Assembly: GCA_020634495.1 (NCBI GenBank)
Contig: JACKBR010000008.1
Location: 74,837-138,836 of the forward strand
DNA from: Ardenticatenaceae bacterium
Lineage (GTDB): Bacteria; Chloroflexota; Anaerolineae; Promineifilales; Promineifilaceae
Direction of reading: 5' to 3'
DNA length: 64,000 bases
Part shown: piece by piece, positions 37,981-45,204 of the stretch
Position numbering within the stretch: the first letter of the stretch is position 1
How the letters are laid out: every line of letters begins with the position of its first letter
Made by a program: the position numbers and the translations under genes
The notes under the pieces: generated by a model
Told to the model about the DNA's origin: nothing
The model's input: the letters and a program-made list of their open reading frames with translations, nothing else
Databases searched by the model: none

Positions 37981-39291
37981 ATGAGCACAGCAGGAGCAGG
38001 TCCACAAAGACTTGATTGGGAGCCACCAGCAATAAAAGGAATCGAAGATACCGGACTATCTCAGGGCTTTTTGCAAGATTTGGCCCTGAAAATTATGTAT
38101 TTTCGCGGACAGCTAACCGGGCACGATATTGCTGAATATATGCACTTACCATTTGCCACCGTCGTCAGCACAGTTATGGACTTTCTGAAGCGAGAGCAAA
38201 TGTGCGAAGTAAAAGGCTCTGGCGGGCTGGGGGCAGCGACTTACCAGTACTCCATCACCTCTAAAGGTGCGGAACGGGCGCGGGAGCAGCTAGAACGCAC
38301 CACCTACGTTGGGGCCGCCCCGGTGCCCTGGGATAACTACGTTGCTGCCATCAAAGCCCAGGGCGGGAACAGGCTGCGCGTAAGCCCAAAAATGATGCAG
38401 CAATCGTTGTCGCACCTCATTCTAGAAGATTCCGTGTTTGGCAAAATAGGCCCGGCGGCCAATTCTGGCAAGTCGATTTTTCTTTATGGGCCTCCTGGTA
38501 ATGGTAAAACCACAATTGCCGAAAGTATCGGCCGTATGATTTTGACCAATGACATGTACATTCCCTACGCTGTGGAGGTGGATGGCCAGATCATTAAAGT
38601 GTTTGATGAAATTAACCATGTTGCTGTGCCAGATGTGGAGCGCAAGATGGCTACCGGGCAGTTGGGGCCACGCCGAGGCGATGCCCGTTGGGTACGCATA
38701 AAGCGGCCTGTGATCATGGTGGGCGGTGAGTTGACGCTGGATGGTCTGGAGCTTATTTACGATCCGACCAATAAATATTATGAAGCGCCATTCCAAATGA
38801 AGGCCAACGGCGGCATGTTCCTGATTGATGACTTTGGCCGACAGCAAGTGCGCCCGCGTGATCTGTTGAATCGTTGGATTGTGCCCATGGAAAAGCAGAT
38901 CGACTTTTTGGCGCTGCACACTGGGCGCAAAGTGGAAGTGCCTTTTGAAGTGCTGATTGTATTTTCTACAAACCTGCCGCCACGCGATTTGGTAGATGAG
39001 GCATTTTTGCGCCGCATTCGGCATAAAATTGAAGTAACGTCGCCGACGTTTGATGGCTACCGGGAAATTTTTAAGCGGGTGTGTGAACGGCGGCGCGTGG
39101 AGTATGACGAGCAGGGTGTCCGTTATCTTCTGCAAGAGTATTACATTAAGCGAAACCAAAAACTGCGGGCCAACCATCCCCGCGATTTATTGGACCAGCT
39201 CATGGATATTGCTGATTATTTGGGGATCAAACCTCAACTTACGAAGGAGCTGATTGATCAGGCAGCCGATTCTTATTTTGTGCAGCTTTAA
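37981..39291 (+). CDS. AAA ATPase with N-terminal winged-helix-like region
   Basis: Protein of 436 residues from the ATG at 37981 (CGGAGA ten bases upstream); a TTG nine codons earlier is in frame. Residues 20-115 look like a winged helix (LALKIMYFRGQLTGHDIAEYMHLPFATVVSTVMDFLKRE, in part). The AAA core has Walker A LYGPPGNGKTTIAES, Walker B FLIDDFGRQQ, a sensor-1-like FSTNLPPRDLVDEAFLRRI and Arg-finger candidates. A C-terminal helical lid follows. Between Walker A and B is a large insertion (YAVEVDGQIIKVFDEINH...), as in a family of uncharacterised bacterial ATPases. The precise job is unknown. GDPD and lipid-kinase genes follow immediately (three bases, then an overlap). Confidence 0.85.
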   Translation: MSTAGAGPQRLDWEPPAIKGIEDTGLSQGFLQDLALKIMYFRGQLTGHDIAEYMHLPFATVVSTVMDFLKREQMCEVKGSGGLGAATYQYSITSKGAERAREQLERTTYVGAAPVPWDNYVAAIKAQGGNRLRVSPKMMQQSLSHLILEDSVFGKIGPAANSGKSIFLYGPPGNGKTTIAESIGRMILTNDMYIPYAVEVDGQIIKVFDEINHVAVPDVERKMATGQLGPRRGDARWVRIKRPVIMVGGELTLDGLELIYDPTNKYYEAPFQMKANGGMFLIDDFGRQQVRPRDLLNRWIVPMEKQIDFLALHTGRKVEVPFEVLIVFSTNLPPRDLVDEAFLRRIRHKIEVTSPTFDGYREIFKRVCERRRVEYDEQGVRYLLQEYYIKRNQKLRANHPRDLLDQLMDIADYLGIKPQLTKELIDQAADSYFVQL

Positions 39292-39294
39292 CGG

Positions 39295-40026
39295 ATGTTA
39301 GACTGGTCTTCTGCGCAACGGCCGTTAATCATTGGTCATCGAGGGGCCAGCGCCGCCGCGCCAGAAAACACCCTGGCGGCCTTTGCCCTGGCCCAGGCAC
39401 AGGGAGCCGATGGCATTGAGCTGGATGTGCAGCTTTCGGCCGATGGCTGGCCCGTGGTGATGCACGACAGCAAGCTGGAGCGAACCACGAACGGGCAGGG
39501 AAGGGTGCAGCAGTTGAGCCTGGCCCAGCTTCAGGAGCTAGATGCCGGGCAAGGGCAGACAATTCCCACCCTGGATGAAGTGTTTGAAACCCTCGGCCCC
39601 AATTTTTTGTATAACGTGGAACTGAAAACGGCCGCTTTCCGTGATGACGGTCTGGCGGCTGCTGTGGCGGATCGTATTCAGGCGCATCATGTAGAGCGCC
39701 AAACGGTTGTTTCCTCATTCAATCCGCTGGCGGTGCGTTGGGCACGCCGCCACCTGACCCAATCCACCTGGGTAGCCCATCTCAGCTACAAGACAGCGTT
39801 CAACTTCAAATATTCGCTGGCTCCCAGCCAGGCGGTGCATCCCCATTATCGCCTGGTGGATGCCGCCTACGTGGCCTGGGCGCAAAAAAGAGGGTGGCGC
39901 ATTCACGTTTGGACGGTAGACAACCCCACCGAGGCCCAGCGCCTCGTCGATTTGGGTGTCCACGCCATCATTACCAATCAGCCTGAAGCCATTCGCCAGG
40001 CGCTGTTTAGCCATGAAAAAGATTAA
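39295..40026 (+). CDS. Glycerophosphodiester phosphodiesterase
   Basis: Hydrolyses glycerophosphodiesters to glycerol-3-phosphate and an alcohol. The 243-residue protein has the GDPD signatures IIGHRGASAAAPENTLAAF (His and Arg of the active site), ADGIELDVQLSADGWPVVMHD and the final IHVWTVDNPTEAQRLVDLGVHAIITNQP. No signal peptide, so cytosolic. It starts three bases after the ATPase gene and overlaps the following lipid-kinase gene by 14 bases. Together these suggest a phospholipid-turnover pair. Confidence 0.95.
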   Translation: MLDWSSAQRPLIIGHRGASAAAPENTLAAFALAQAQGADGIELDVQLSADGWPVVMHDSKLERTTNGQGRVQQLSLAQLQELDAGQGQTIPTLDEVFETLGPNFLYNVELKTAAFRDDGLAAAVADRIQAHHVERQTVVSSFNPLAVRWARRHLTQSTWVAHLSYKTAFNFKYSLAPSQAVHPHYRLVDAAYVAWAQKRGWRIHVWTVDNPTEAQRLVDLGVHAIITNQPEAIRQALFSHEKD

Positions 40027-40924
40027 GGTCATTTTAAATCCGTATGCCAATCGCTGGCGGGCTGGGTCTCGTGTAGATGAAGTGCGGACGGCGTTTGCCT
40101 CGGTTGACACGGCCGTATCCCTGCATCCAGAAATCATCCAAACAGAAAAACCAGGGGAAGCTATTGATTTGGCAGAAACGGCCGTTGCCGAAGGATGTGA
40201 CGCCGTGGTGGCTGCCGGTGGTGATGGCACCTTGAGTGAGGTCGCCAACGGACTGCTGCGGGCGGCCGGAACGGGCAAGACAGTACCTTTTGGCATTTTG
40301 CCCATCGGCACAGCCAATGACTTTAGCGACATGGTTGGATTGCCTCGCGATCTAAAGGCGGCGGCGCAAATTATTGCCGCTGGAAAAACGAGCCAAATCG
40401 ATGCCGGGCGGGTGAACGATCATTTTTTCATCAATAACTGCGCTGTGGCTATGGAACCGATGATAACGTTAGAAAACATCCGCATGAAGCGGCTGTCTGG
40501 CGAACTGCGTTACGTGGTGGCTTTGGTGAGGGGGCTTGTCAGGCTGAAGGCGTGGAACATGCAGGTGCGCTGGGACGATGGCGGCCACGATGGGCCTGCC
40601 TACCTGCTTTCTGTGTGCAATGGGCCGCGCACGGGTGGTTTTTATATGGCTCCCAATGCGGCCGTTGATGACGGACTGTTTGATTTTGTATTTGCTCCCG
40701 AAGTGCCCAAATTGACCGTGTTGGCAATCCTGGCGAAGCTTTTTCGCAAGACGCATATTGATCATCCGCAAGTGGTGTACGGCCGTACCCGTCACATTCA
40801 CATCACCAGCAGCCCCGGCACGCCCATCCACGCCGATGGCGAAATCATCGCCGAAGCCGCCACCCAGATTGAGTACCAAATTCTCCCCGGCAAACTAACA
40901 CTGCTAACGGCTACTGGTAAATAA
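40013..40924 (+). CDS. DagK/YegS-family lipid kinase
   Basis: Protein of 303 residues from the ATG at 40013, inside the end of the GDPD gene; a longer frame to 39956 exists but the family start KKIKVILNPYANRWRAG supports 40013. It has the diacylglycerol-kinase catalytic signature VVAAGGDGTLSEVANGLL and the ILPIGTANDFSDMVGLP nucleotide-binding loop. The C-terminal beta domain ends with IHADGEIIAEAATQIEYQILPGKLTL, as usual in YegS relatives. It phosphorylates a lipid such as diacylglycerol. Its last 14 bases overlap the convergent lipoprotein gene. Confidence 0.93.
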   Translation: MKKIKVILNPYANRWRAGSRVDEVRTAFASVDTAVSLHPEIIQTEKPGEAIDLAETAVAEGCDAVVAAGGDGTLSEVANGLLRAAGTGKTVPFGILPIGTANDFSDMVGLPRDLKAAAQIIAAGKTSQIDAGRVNDHFFINNCAVAMEPMITLENIRMKRLSGELRYVVALVRGLVRLKAWNMQVRWDDGGHDGPAYLLSVCNGPRTGGFYMAPNAAVDDGLFDFVFAPEVPKLTVLAILAKLFRKTHIDHPQVVYGRTRHIHITSSPGTPIHADGEIIAEAATQIEYQILPGKLTLLTATGK

Positions 40925-41996
40925 TCAAGGCTGGCTGTGGTGTGAGCTCCATGACCTCGGCTGGGGTCATCACGGGATAATCACCGTCGGTGGGGAACAG
41001 CTTAAAACCGCCAAACTCAAAAGCTGGCTCGCTGGCGTAGCTGGTGTAATTGTAAATTTTAACGTTTGCCGCCCCAACGCCATCCCCATCAATCACAATT
41101 TCTACAAACGGGTACGCTTCAATGAGCGCCTTGTCTGGCAGCATAGACGGGCGAAACTGGTGCAAGATGAGCACGCGATTCAGGCCAATTTCTGCCCCAA
41201 TTGCGTTGAGCCTGGCCTGAATCTCGTTGATTTGCTCTGCGTAAAGCTGGCCAATGTTGGCTCCTGGCACCTGCCCGGCATTCATGACAAATTCTGGGTC
41301 TATTGCCAGGTGGACGTGTGGTTCGTGTAGTAACTGTTCCAGTCGCTCAAATTCAGTGATTAAGTTGGCCCGCCCAGGTTGAATGTCCAGGATAACGGCC
41401 GTTTCTAACGCCTTTGCCTCTGCCACCCATTGCTCTATCAATTCGATGTTTACCTGGTGGCTGTAGGTGGGTGGGTAAGGATTGGCAACCGTGGTGACTA
41501 AATGGTAAGCAGGCAAAATGAGACGGTCTGAAAATGGCTCATAGCTGGCCACGCTGGCCAATAGCTGCTGGTGCATCTGTTCGCGGGGAAGCTCACCCAC
41601 AATGCCCAGGCCTGGCCCGGTTGGGCTGCCGTAGAAGGCGACCAGGCGAAATTGGTTTAAGTACCCCTGCGGTTGGGAAGAATTCAGCGTCAATTGATAG
41701 GTGGCGGGGAGGGTTGCCGTGGCTGTTGCTGTGGGGCTTGGGGTGTTTGTGGCGGGAACGGCCGTTGCCGTTGGCGTGCTAACCGATTGCGAAGTGGGTG
41801 TTGCCAGGGGGCCAGGTAGGGCAGATATCAGGTTGACGGTGGGAGCCAGCGTGGGCAGGGGAGGCGGGGCAGAAAGTAGATAAGGGGTGGATTGGCAGGC
41901 AGAAAGGGAGACGGCCGTAAAAGTTAAAATAAGCAAAAACAAAAAGGGCGTAAACCAGCGCGTACAGATGCCAGCAAGGCACCTGACGAACCTCAA
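40911..41996 (-). CDS. Lipoprotein with Thr/Pro-rich linker and unassigned C-terminal domain
   Basis: Protein of 361 residues. A lipoprotein signal ends in the lipobox LSAC (Cys34), so it should be anchored to the outer face of the membrane. Residues 35-100 are a Pro/Thr/Ala-rich flexible stalk. The globular part (about 110-361) reads as an alternating alpha/beta domain: QFRLVAFYGSPTGPGLGIVG, ETAVILDIQPGRANL, HVHLAIDPEFVMN, RVLILHQFRPSML, VEIVIDGDGVG. This could be a TIM-barrel of glycoside-hydrolase type, but I recognise no family. Its ATG overlaps the MBL hydrolase stop by four bases (ATGA), so translation is coupled. Confidence 0.8.
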   Translation of the reverse strand: MRFVRCLAGICTRWFTPFLFLLILTFTAVSLSACQSTPYLLSAPPPLPTLAPTVNLISALPGPLATPTSQSVSTPTATAVPATNTPSPTATATATLPATYQLTLNSSQPQGYLNQFRLVAFYGSPTGPGLGIVGELPREQMHQQLLASVASYEPFSDRLILPAYHLVTTVANPYPPTYSHQVNIELIEQWVAEAKALETAVILDIQPGRANLITEFERLEQLLHEPHVHLAIDPEFVMNAGQVPGANIGQLYAEQINEIQARLNAIGAEIGLNRVLILHQFRPSMLPDKALIEAYPFVEIVIDGDGVGAANVKIYNYTSYASEPAFEFGGFKLFPTDGDYPVMTPAEVMELTPQPALIIYQ

Positions 41997-42850
41997 GCCA
42001 CACCACCTTCCAAAACGGCCGTTTCCTCACGAAGCTCATCATACAGACGGTACAAATTGGCGCGATGCAGATCCGAGACCAGCCCATTTAGCGGAATGCG
42101 TGACTTGCCACAGCTTTCAATCCCCACCTTGTCTAGCATCTCCACAGGTTGACTTTTGCTCACCACTTTAGCTACCTTCTCACGAATTTTGGCCAAATAG
42201 TTCAGGTCATCCTCAATTACCGAATGAACTTCACCCCGCAAGATAACCTCACCATGCCCCTGGACAATCGTATCTGGCTCCAGTTCAATCATCTTTTGCA
42301 GCGAAGCAACCAAGGCTCGATAGCTGCCATCAAAAAAGGTGGGTACAGGCATCGAATTGTCTGAAGCAAACAAAATCTGGTTGTTAACAACATAGACGCC
42401 AACCAGGTCCAGGCTGTGCCCAGGCATGTGGTGCAATTGCAGCGTTTTGCCCCCAAGGTAAAGGTTCAAAACCCCTTCCTTAAACACCAACTCTGGCAAA
42501 ATAATTTGCACCTCTTCCAGCTCGGCCATTTGGGCCTGAGCATCCGCCAGGCCAGAACGCCCTTTGCTGTCTAGCAGTTGGCGGCACATAGCGTGGCTTA
42601 CAATTTGTGCTTCGGGGAAAAGGTAAGTACCCTGCGTATGATCCGCATGGTAGTGGGTATTAATGACATACCGAATCTTCAAGCCTTGTCGCTCTTCCAG
42701 AAACTCTTTAATTGCCTTTGTTTCTTCCGGGAAATACAGCGTATCAATTAAAATAACGCCATCTTTGGTGAGGATGGCTCCCGCTGTAACCTGGGCATAC
42801 GACTGACTTGTAAATACATAGATGTCGTCAGCAATTCGCTCACGCACCAT
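41993..42850 (-). CDS. Metallo-beta-lactamase-fold hydrolase
   Basis: Protein of 285 residues. The binuclear zinc site is NTHYHADHTQGTYLFP; further metal ligands are in HHMPGHSLDLVGVYV, FASDNSMPV and VQGHGEVI. The fold is common to thiolesterases, lactonases and beta-lactamases, and the substrate cannot be read off. The C-terminal 80 residues are helical (YLAKIREKVAKVVSK ... LHRANLYRLYDELREE). GAAGGA lies about 15 bases before the ATG. Upstream by 40 bases ends a candidate structured RNA, which could be its regulatory leader. It is translationally coupled to the lipoprotein gene. Confidence 0.88.
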   Translation of the reverse strand: MVRERIADDIYVFTSQSYAQVTAGAILTKDGVILIDTLYFPEETKAIKEFLEERQGLKIRYVINTHYHADHTQGTYLFPEAQIVSHAMCRQLLDSKGRSGLADAQAQMAELEEVQIILPELVFKEGVLNLYLGGKTLQLHHMPGHSLDLVGVYVVNNQILFASDNSMPVPTFFDGSYRALVASLQKMIELEPDTIVQGHGEVILRGEVHSVIEDDLNYLAKIREKVAKVVSKSQPVEMLDKVGIESCGKSRIPLNGLVSDLHRANLYRLYDELREETAVLEGGVA

Positions 42851-42889
42851 AAAGCCGCTTTTTCCTTCTGCTAATGTGATGAGTTCGAC

Positions 42890-43119
42890 AAAAAAACCCC
42901 TGATATGATTGAATCAAGGGTATGCTTTCTTAGCCCCGCCATGCCGTGTGAGTCCCGTTGTTTGAACCTGCATATGCAGGTGGGAGCCTTATCGCGAGTA
43001 TCTGCCTGGCCGGACAGCCGAAGCCGTGAGCTACTACATCCCCTCAGCGTATTTTCGACCCCCATTTGTGAAGCGTTGGCTCAACGCTGGCAAGCTCATC
43101 ACGCACACAGCAGGGTTGC
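42890..43119 (-). ncRNA. Candidate structured RNA with own promoter and terminator, type unknown
   Basis: A minus-strand unit of about 230 nt, bounded by a good sigma-70 promoter (43124-43152) and an intrinsic terminator: ACCCTTGAT (42921-42913) pairs with ATCAGGGGT (42904-42896), then seven T. Near the ends GCTGTGTG can pair with CACACGGC, closing the molecule. Inside are the hairpins AGCGTT-GAGCC-AACGCT and ACCTGCATATGCAGGT. No protein-coding frame is convincing. Typical marks of tmRNA, SRP RNA and RNase P RNA were not found; 6S RNA is possible but not shown. It could also be a leader of the MBL hydrolase gene, whose ATG is 40 bases beyond the terminator. Confidence 0.6.
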
Positions 43120-43123
43120 CGGG

Positions 43124-43152
43124 ATACTAACACAGTCGCATTTGGATGACAA
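43124..43152 (-). promoter_or_regulatory. Sigma-70-like promoter of the candidate RNA
   Basis: On the minus strand TTGTCA (43152-43147), 17 bases, then TAGTAT (43129-43124). Spacing is ideal. The predicted start falls near 43118, just before the sequence that forms the closing stem. Confidence 0.65.
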
Positions 43153-43181
43153 GGTTGTACCCTACTTCACAAAGGTGTTAC

Positions 43182-43424
43182 TTACTCGTAAATTGCCTGC
43201 AAAGTTTGTTGAAGCTGCTGCACAGAAATAGGGGCCTGTAACTTTTTATCCTCAATTTGCACCACAGGGATTATGTACCGGTATTCCTGAAACAGCGCAT
43301 CATCTTGGGTAATGTCTATCTCTTGAAGATGATGTGGGTATTGGGGCTGTAGCGCATCTAGATGAATTTTTACCTCATCGCACAGGCCACAGCCTGCCTT
43401 CGTAAAAAGAGTCACGTTAATCAT
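43182..43424 (-). CDS. Glutaredoxin-like (DUF836-type) small thiol protein
   Basis: Protein of 80 residues from the ATG at 43424; the open frame continues upstream inside ctaB but out of its frame. It starts INVTLFTKAGCGLCDEVKIHLD, with a CGLC dithiol at the N-terminus of a helix, and has the cis-Pro loop YIIPVVQIEDKKL, the glutaredoxin-like pattern. It may act in disulfide exchange. Its ATG overlaps the ctaB stop by four bases (ATGA), so it is coupled to heme O synthesis, perhaps serving copper or heme handling for cytochrome oxidase (inference). Confidence 0.85.
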   Translation of the reverse strand: MINVTLFTKAGCGLCDEVKIHLDALQPQYPHHLQEIDITQDDALFQEYRYIIPVVQIEDKKLQAPISVQQLQQTLQAIYE

Positions 43425-44362
43425 GATCCCGCCAACGAGGCGGCCACTGTGCCCGCGCAAATGGCTAGCAGCAGCACCAGCAGGTAAATATTGGAGGACA
43501 AAAACAGCCCCTTGGCGTTTTGCGCTGTTGGGGTTTGTATGAGTTTTGTGTTGCGCCAGAATAAATCGGCCGTTACCCAAATAACCGGAATGATGTAAAC
43601 CCAACCCAGTGTGGGCAAAACGACAAGCAGCAGGCCACCTAGCCCTGTGGGCAAGGTGTGAGACATTACCCACCAGGCTGCCTGGCGTGGCGTGGTGTTT
43701 ACTGGCAGCATGGGAACATCAGAGCGGGCGTAATCATCTTTGTAGAGCAGGGCAAGGCTCCAAAAATGGAAAGGTGTCCAGAGGAAGAGAAGCAGCGATA
43801 AAACCAATGCCCCTGGATCGCTCCAGTTGCCGACGGCGGCGCTGCCACTTAAAACGGCCGCACTGCCCGCTGCCCCACCAATGACGATGTTTAGTAAGGT
43901 GCGTGGCTTCAACCAAATTGTGTAAATGCCCACATAGATGATGGCCCCCAGCATTAAAAAGAAGGTGAGAGCGGAATTAAACGGCAGCACGGCCAGAGAT
44001 GGCAGCAAAATTAGCCCAATGCCTACAAAGGGTACCCAGCTGGGATGGCTAATTTCTCCGGTGACCAACGGCCGTTTCTGAGTGCGCCCCATATTTCCAT
44101 CTGATTCCCGCTCCCAATATTGGTTTAGGGCAGATGCGCCAGCTGCCGCCATGCCTCCAGTGACCCACAGCAGCAGCAAATCACCCAGGCCAGGCCAGCC
44201 GCTGGCGGCTAAAAACGCACCACCTGTGGCCGCCATGAGCAGCAAAAAAACAATCCGCAGCTTAAATAGCACCACGATTGTTTGCAATTTGCTGCGCCAA
44301 CTGGTTCGCGCAACGGGTGCCGAAGCTGTGGTTGATTTTGTTGTTGTTTCTGTGAGTGACAT
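43421..44362 (-). CDS. ctaB: Protoheme IX farnesyltransferase (heme O synthase)
   Basis: UbiA-family prenyltransferase that adds farnesyl to protoheme to give heme O for terminal oxidases. The 313-residue protein has about nine membrane helices. The first Asp-rich motif is NQYWERESDGNMGRTQKRPLVTGEIS, closely matching the heme O synthase N..x.D..MxRTxxRPL pattern (shown in part), and the second region is YKDDYARSDVPMLPV. The soluble N-terminus (1-25) is Thr-rich. No oxidase subunits are in this window. It is followed by the coupled glutaredoxin-like gene. Confidence 0.95.
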   Translation of the reverse strand: MSLTETTTKSTTASAPVARTSWRSKLQTIVVLFKLRIVFLLLMAATGGAFLAASGWPGLGDLLLLWVTGGMAAAGASALNQYWERESDGNMGRTQKRPLVTGEISHPSWVPFVGIGLILLPSLAVLPFNSALTFFLMLGAIIYVGIYTIWLKPRTLLNIVIGGAAGSAAVLSGSAAVGNWSDPGALVLSLLLFLWTPFHFWSLALLYKDDYARSDVPMLPVNTTPRQAAWWVMSHTLPTGLGGLLLVVLPTLGWVYIIPVIWVTADLFWRNTKLIQTPTAQNAKGLFLSSNIYLLVLLLAICAGTVAASLAGS

Positions 44363-44445
44363 TCGGTCTCCGAACGGGTTTAGGATTGCTTCCGCTGAAA
44401 TATTGTAACAACATTCACAAGCGGGTACAAACCTTTTTAGCAGAT

Positions 44446-44474
44446 TTGCCTTTGGCCAAAACGGCCGTTAAATT
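44446..44474 (+). promoter_or_regulatory. Promoter predicting a (near-)leaderless mRNA
   Basis: TTGCCT (44446-44451), 17 bases, TAAATT (44469-44474), then only nine bases to the ATG at 44484 with no Shine-Dalgarno. The spacer contains one ACGGCCGT octamer. Confidence 0.5.
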
Positions 44475-44483
44475 TATGCCACG

Positions 44484-45149
44484 ATGAAACGGATTATTCA
44501 ACAATTACATGAGCCAGCCAGCACTTTGACCCATGTTTTAGGGGGTGCCGCCTCATTGTTGGGGACGGGGTGGCTGGTTTGGTTAGCCTGGGGGGCGTGG
44601 GACAAAGCCCTATCTTTGCTTATTTATGGCACAAGCATGACAGCCATGTACAGCGCCAGCTCGCTGCTGCATGGCGTCAAGCCACGCCCTCGCCTACAAT
44701 TTCAGCTAAACCGGGTGGATCACATGTCCATCTTCTTGCTGATTGCCGGAACGTATACCCCCATTGTGCAAACTTATTTTCCCAGTAACTGGCGCTGGCC
44801 AGTTTTGCTTATTGTCTGGCTGGGGGCGTTGGCTGGCATGGTTTATAAATTGCTTAGTCGCCGCATTCATGGCTTTTTGAATGCCTCCATTTATCTGATT
44901 GTGAGTTGGGGTGGGGTGCTGCCGCTTTTTTTAGCCGGAAATGCTTTCCGCTGGCTGCCGCTAGAGGGGCTGCTGCTACTTTTGTTAGGGGGCCTTATTT
45001 ATTCGCTGGGGTTTATTGTTTATTATTGGCGCTGGCCCGATCCCTGGCCGGATGTGTTTGGTCATCATGAGATATGGCATTTATTTGTGTTGGGGGGCAG
45101 TCTGTGCCATTTTTTGTTCATGCTAAAACATGTGGCGCTGGCTGCATAA
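44484..45149 (+). CDS. Hemolysin III / PAQR-family membrane protein
   Basis: Protein of 221 residues with seven membrane helices. PAQR motifs are present: the early Glu in LHEPASTLTHVLGG, YSASSLLHGVKP, LNRVDHMSIFLLIAGTYTP and the C-terminal FGHHEIWHLFVLGGSLCHF. The conserved Ser/His/Asp set (SSxxH, D, HxxxH) forms a metal site and marks hydrolase-like membrane enzymes; bacterial members have been linked to membrane-lipid homeostasis. There is no SD site; a promoter box lies nine bases upstream of the ATG, suggesting leaderless translation. It is a single gene, convergent with the DUF2723 gene. Confidence 0.93.
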   Translation: MKRIIQQLHEPASTLTHVLGGAASLLGTGWLVWLAWGAWDKALSLLIYGTSMTAMYSASSLLHGVKPRPRLQFQLNRVDHMSIFLLIAGTYTPIVQTYFPSNWRWPVLLIVWLGALAGMVYKLLSRRIHGFLNASIYLIVSWGGVLPLFLAGNAFRWLPLEGLLLLLLGGLIYSLGFIVYYWRWPDPWPDVFGHHEIWHLFVLGGSLCHFLFMLKHVALAA

Positions 45150-45204
45150 ACTAAAATTCAAAATCATGTATTGCAGAAAAAAATCTGAACAGCTACAGAG
45201 TGGT

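Noticed and set aside
42890..43119. tmRNA, SRP RNA or RNase P RNA
   Set aside because: No tRNA-like end with a tag frame, no GGTCAGG..GGAAGCAGCC-type SRP core and no RNase P conserved blocks were found. Left as unknown type.
42905..43231. Plus-strand ORF of 108 residues across the candidate RNA
   Set aside because: No SD and no sensible protein pattern; the stretch is better explained by promoter, hairpins and terminator on the other strand.
43425..43673. N-terminal extension of the glutaredoxin-like gene
   Set aside because: It overlaps ctaB in another frame and has no thioredoxin-fold pattern; the ATGA junction at 43421-43424 gives a better start.
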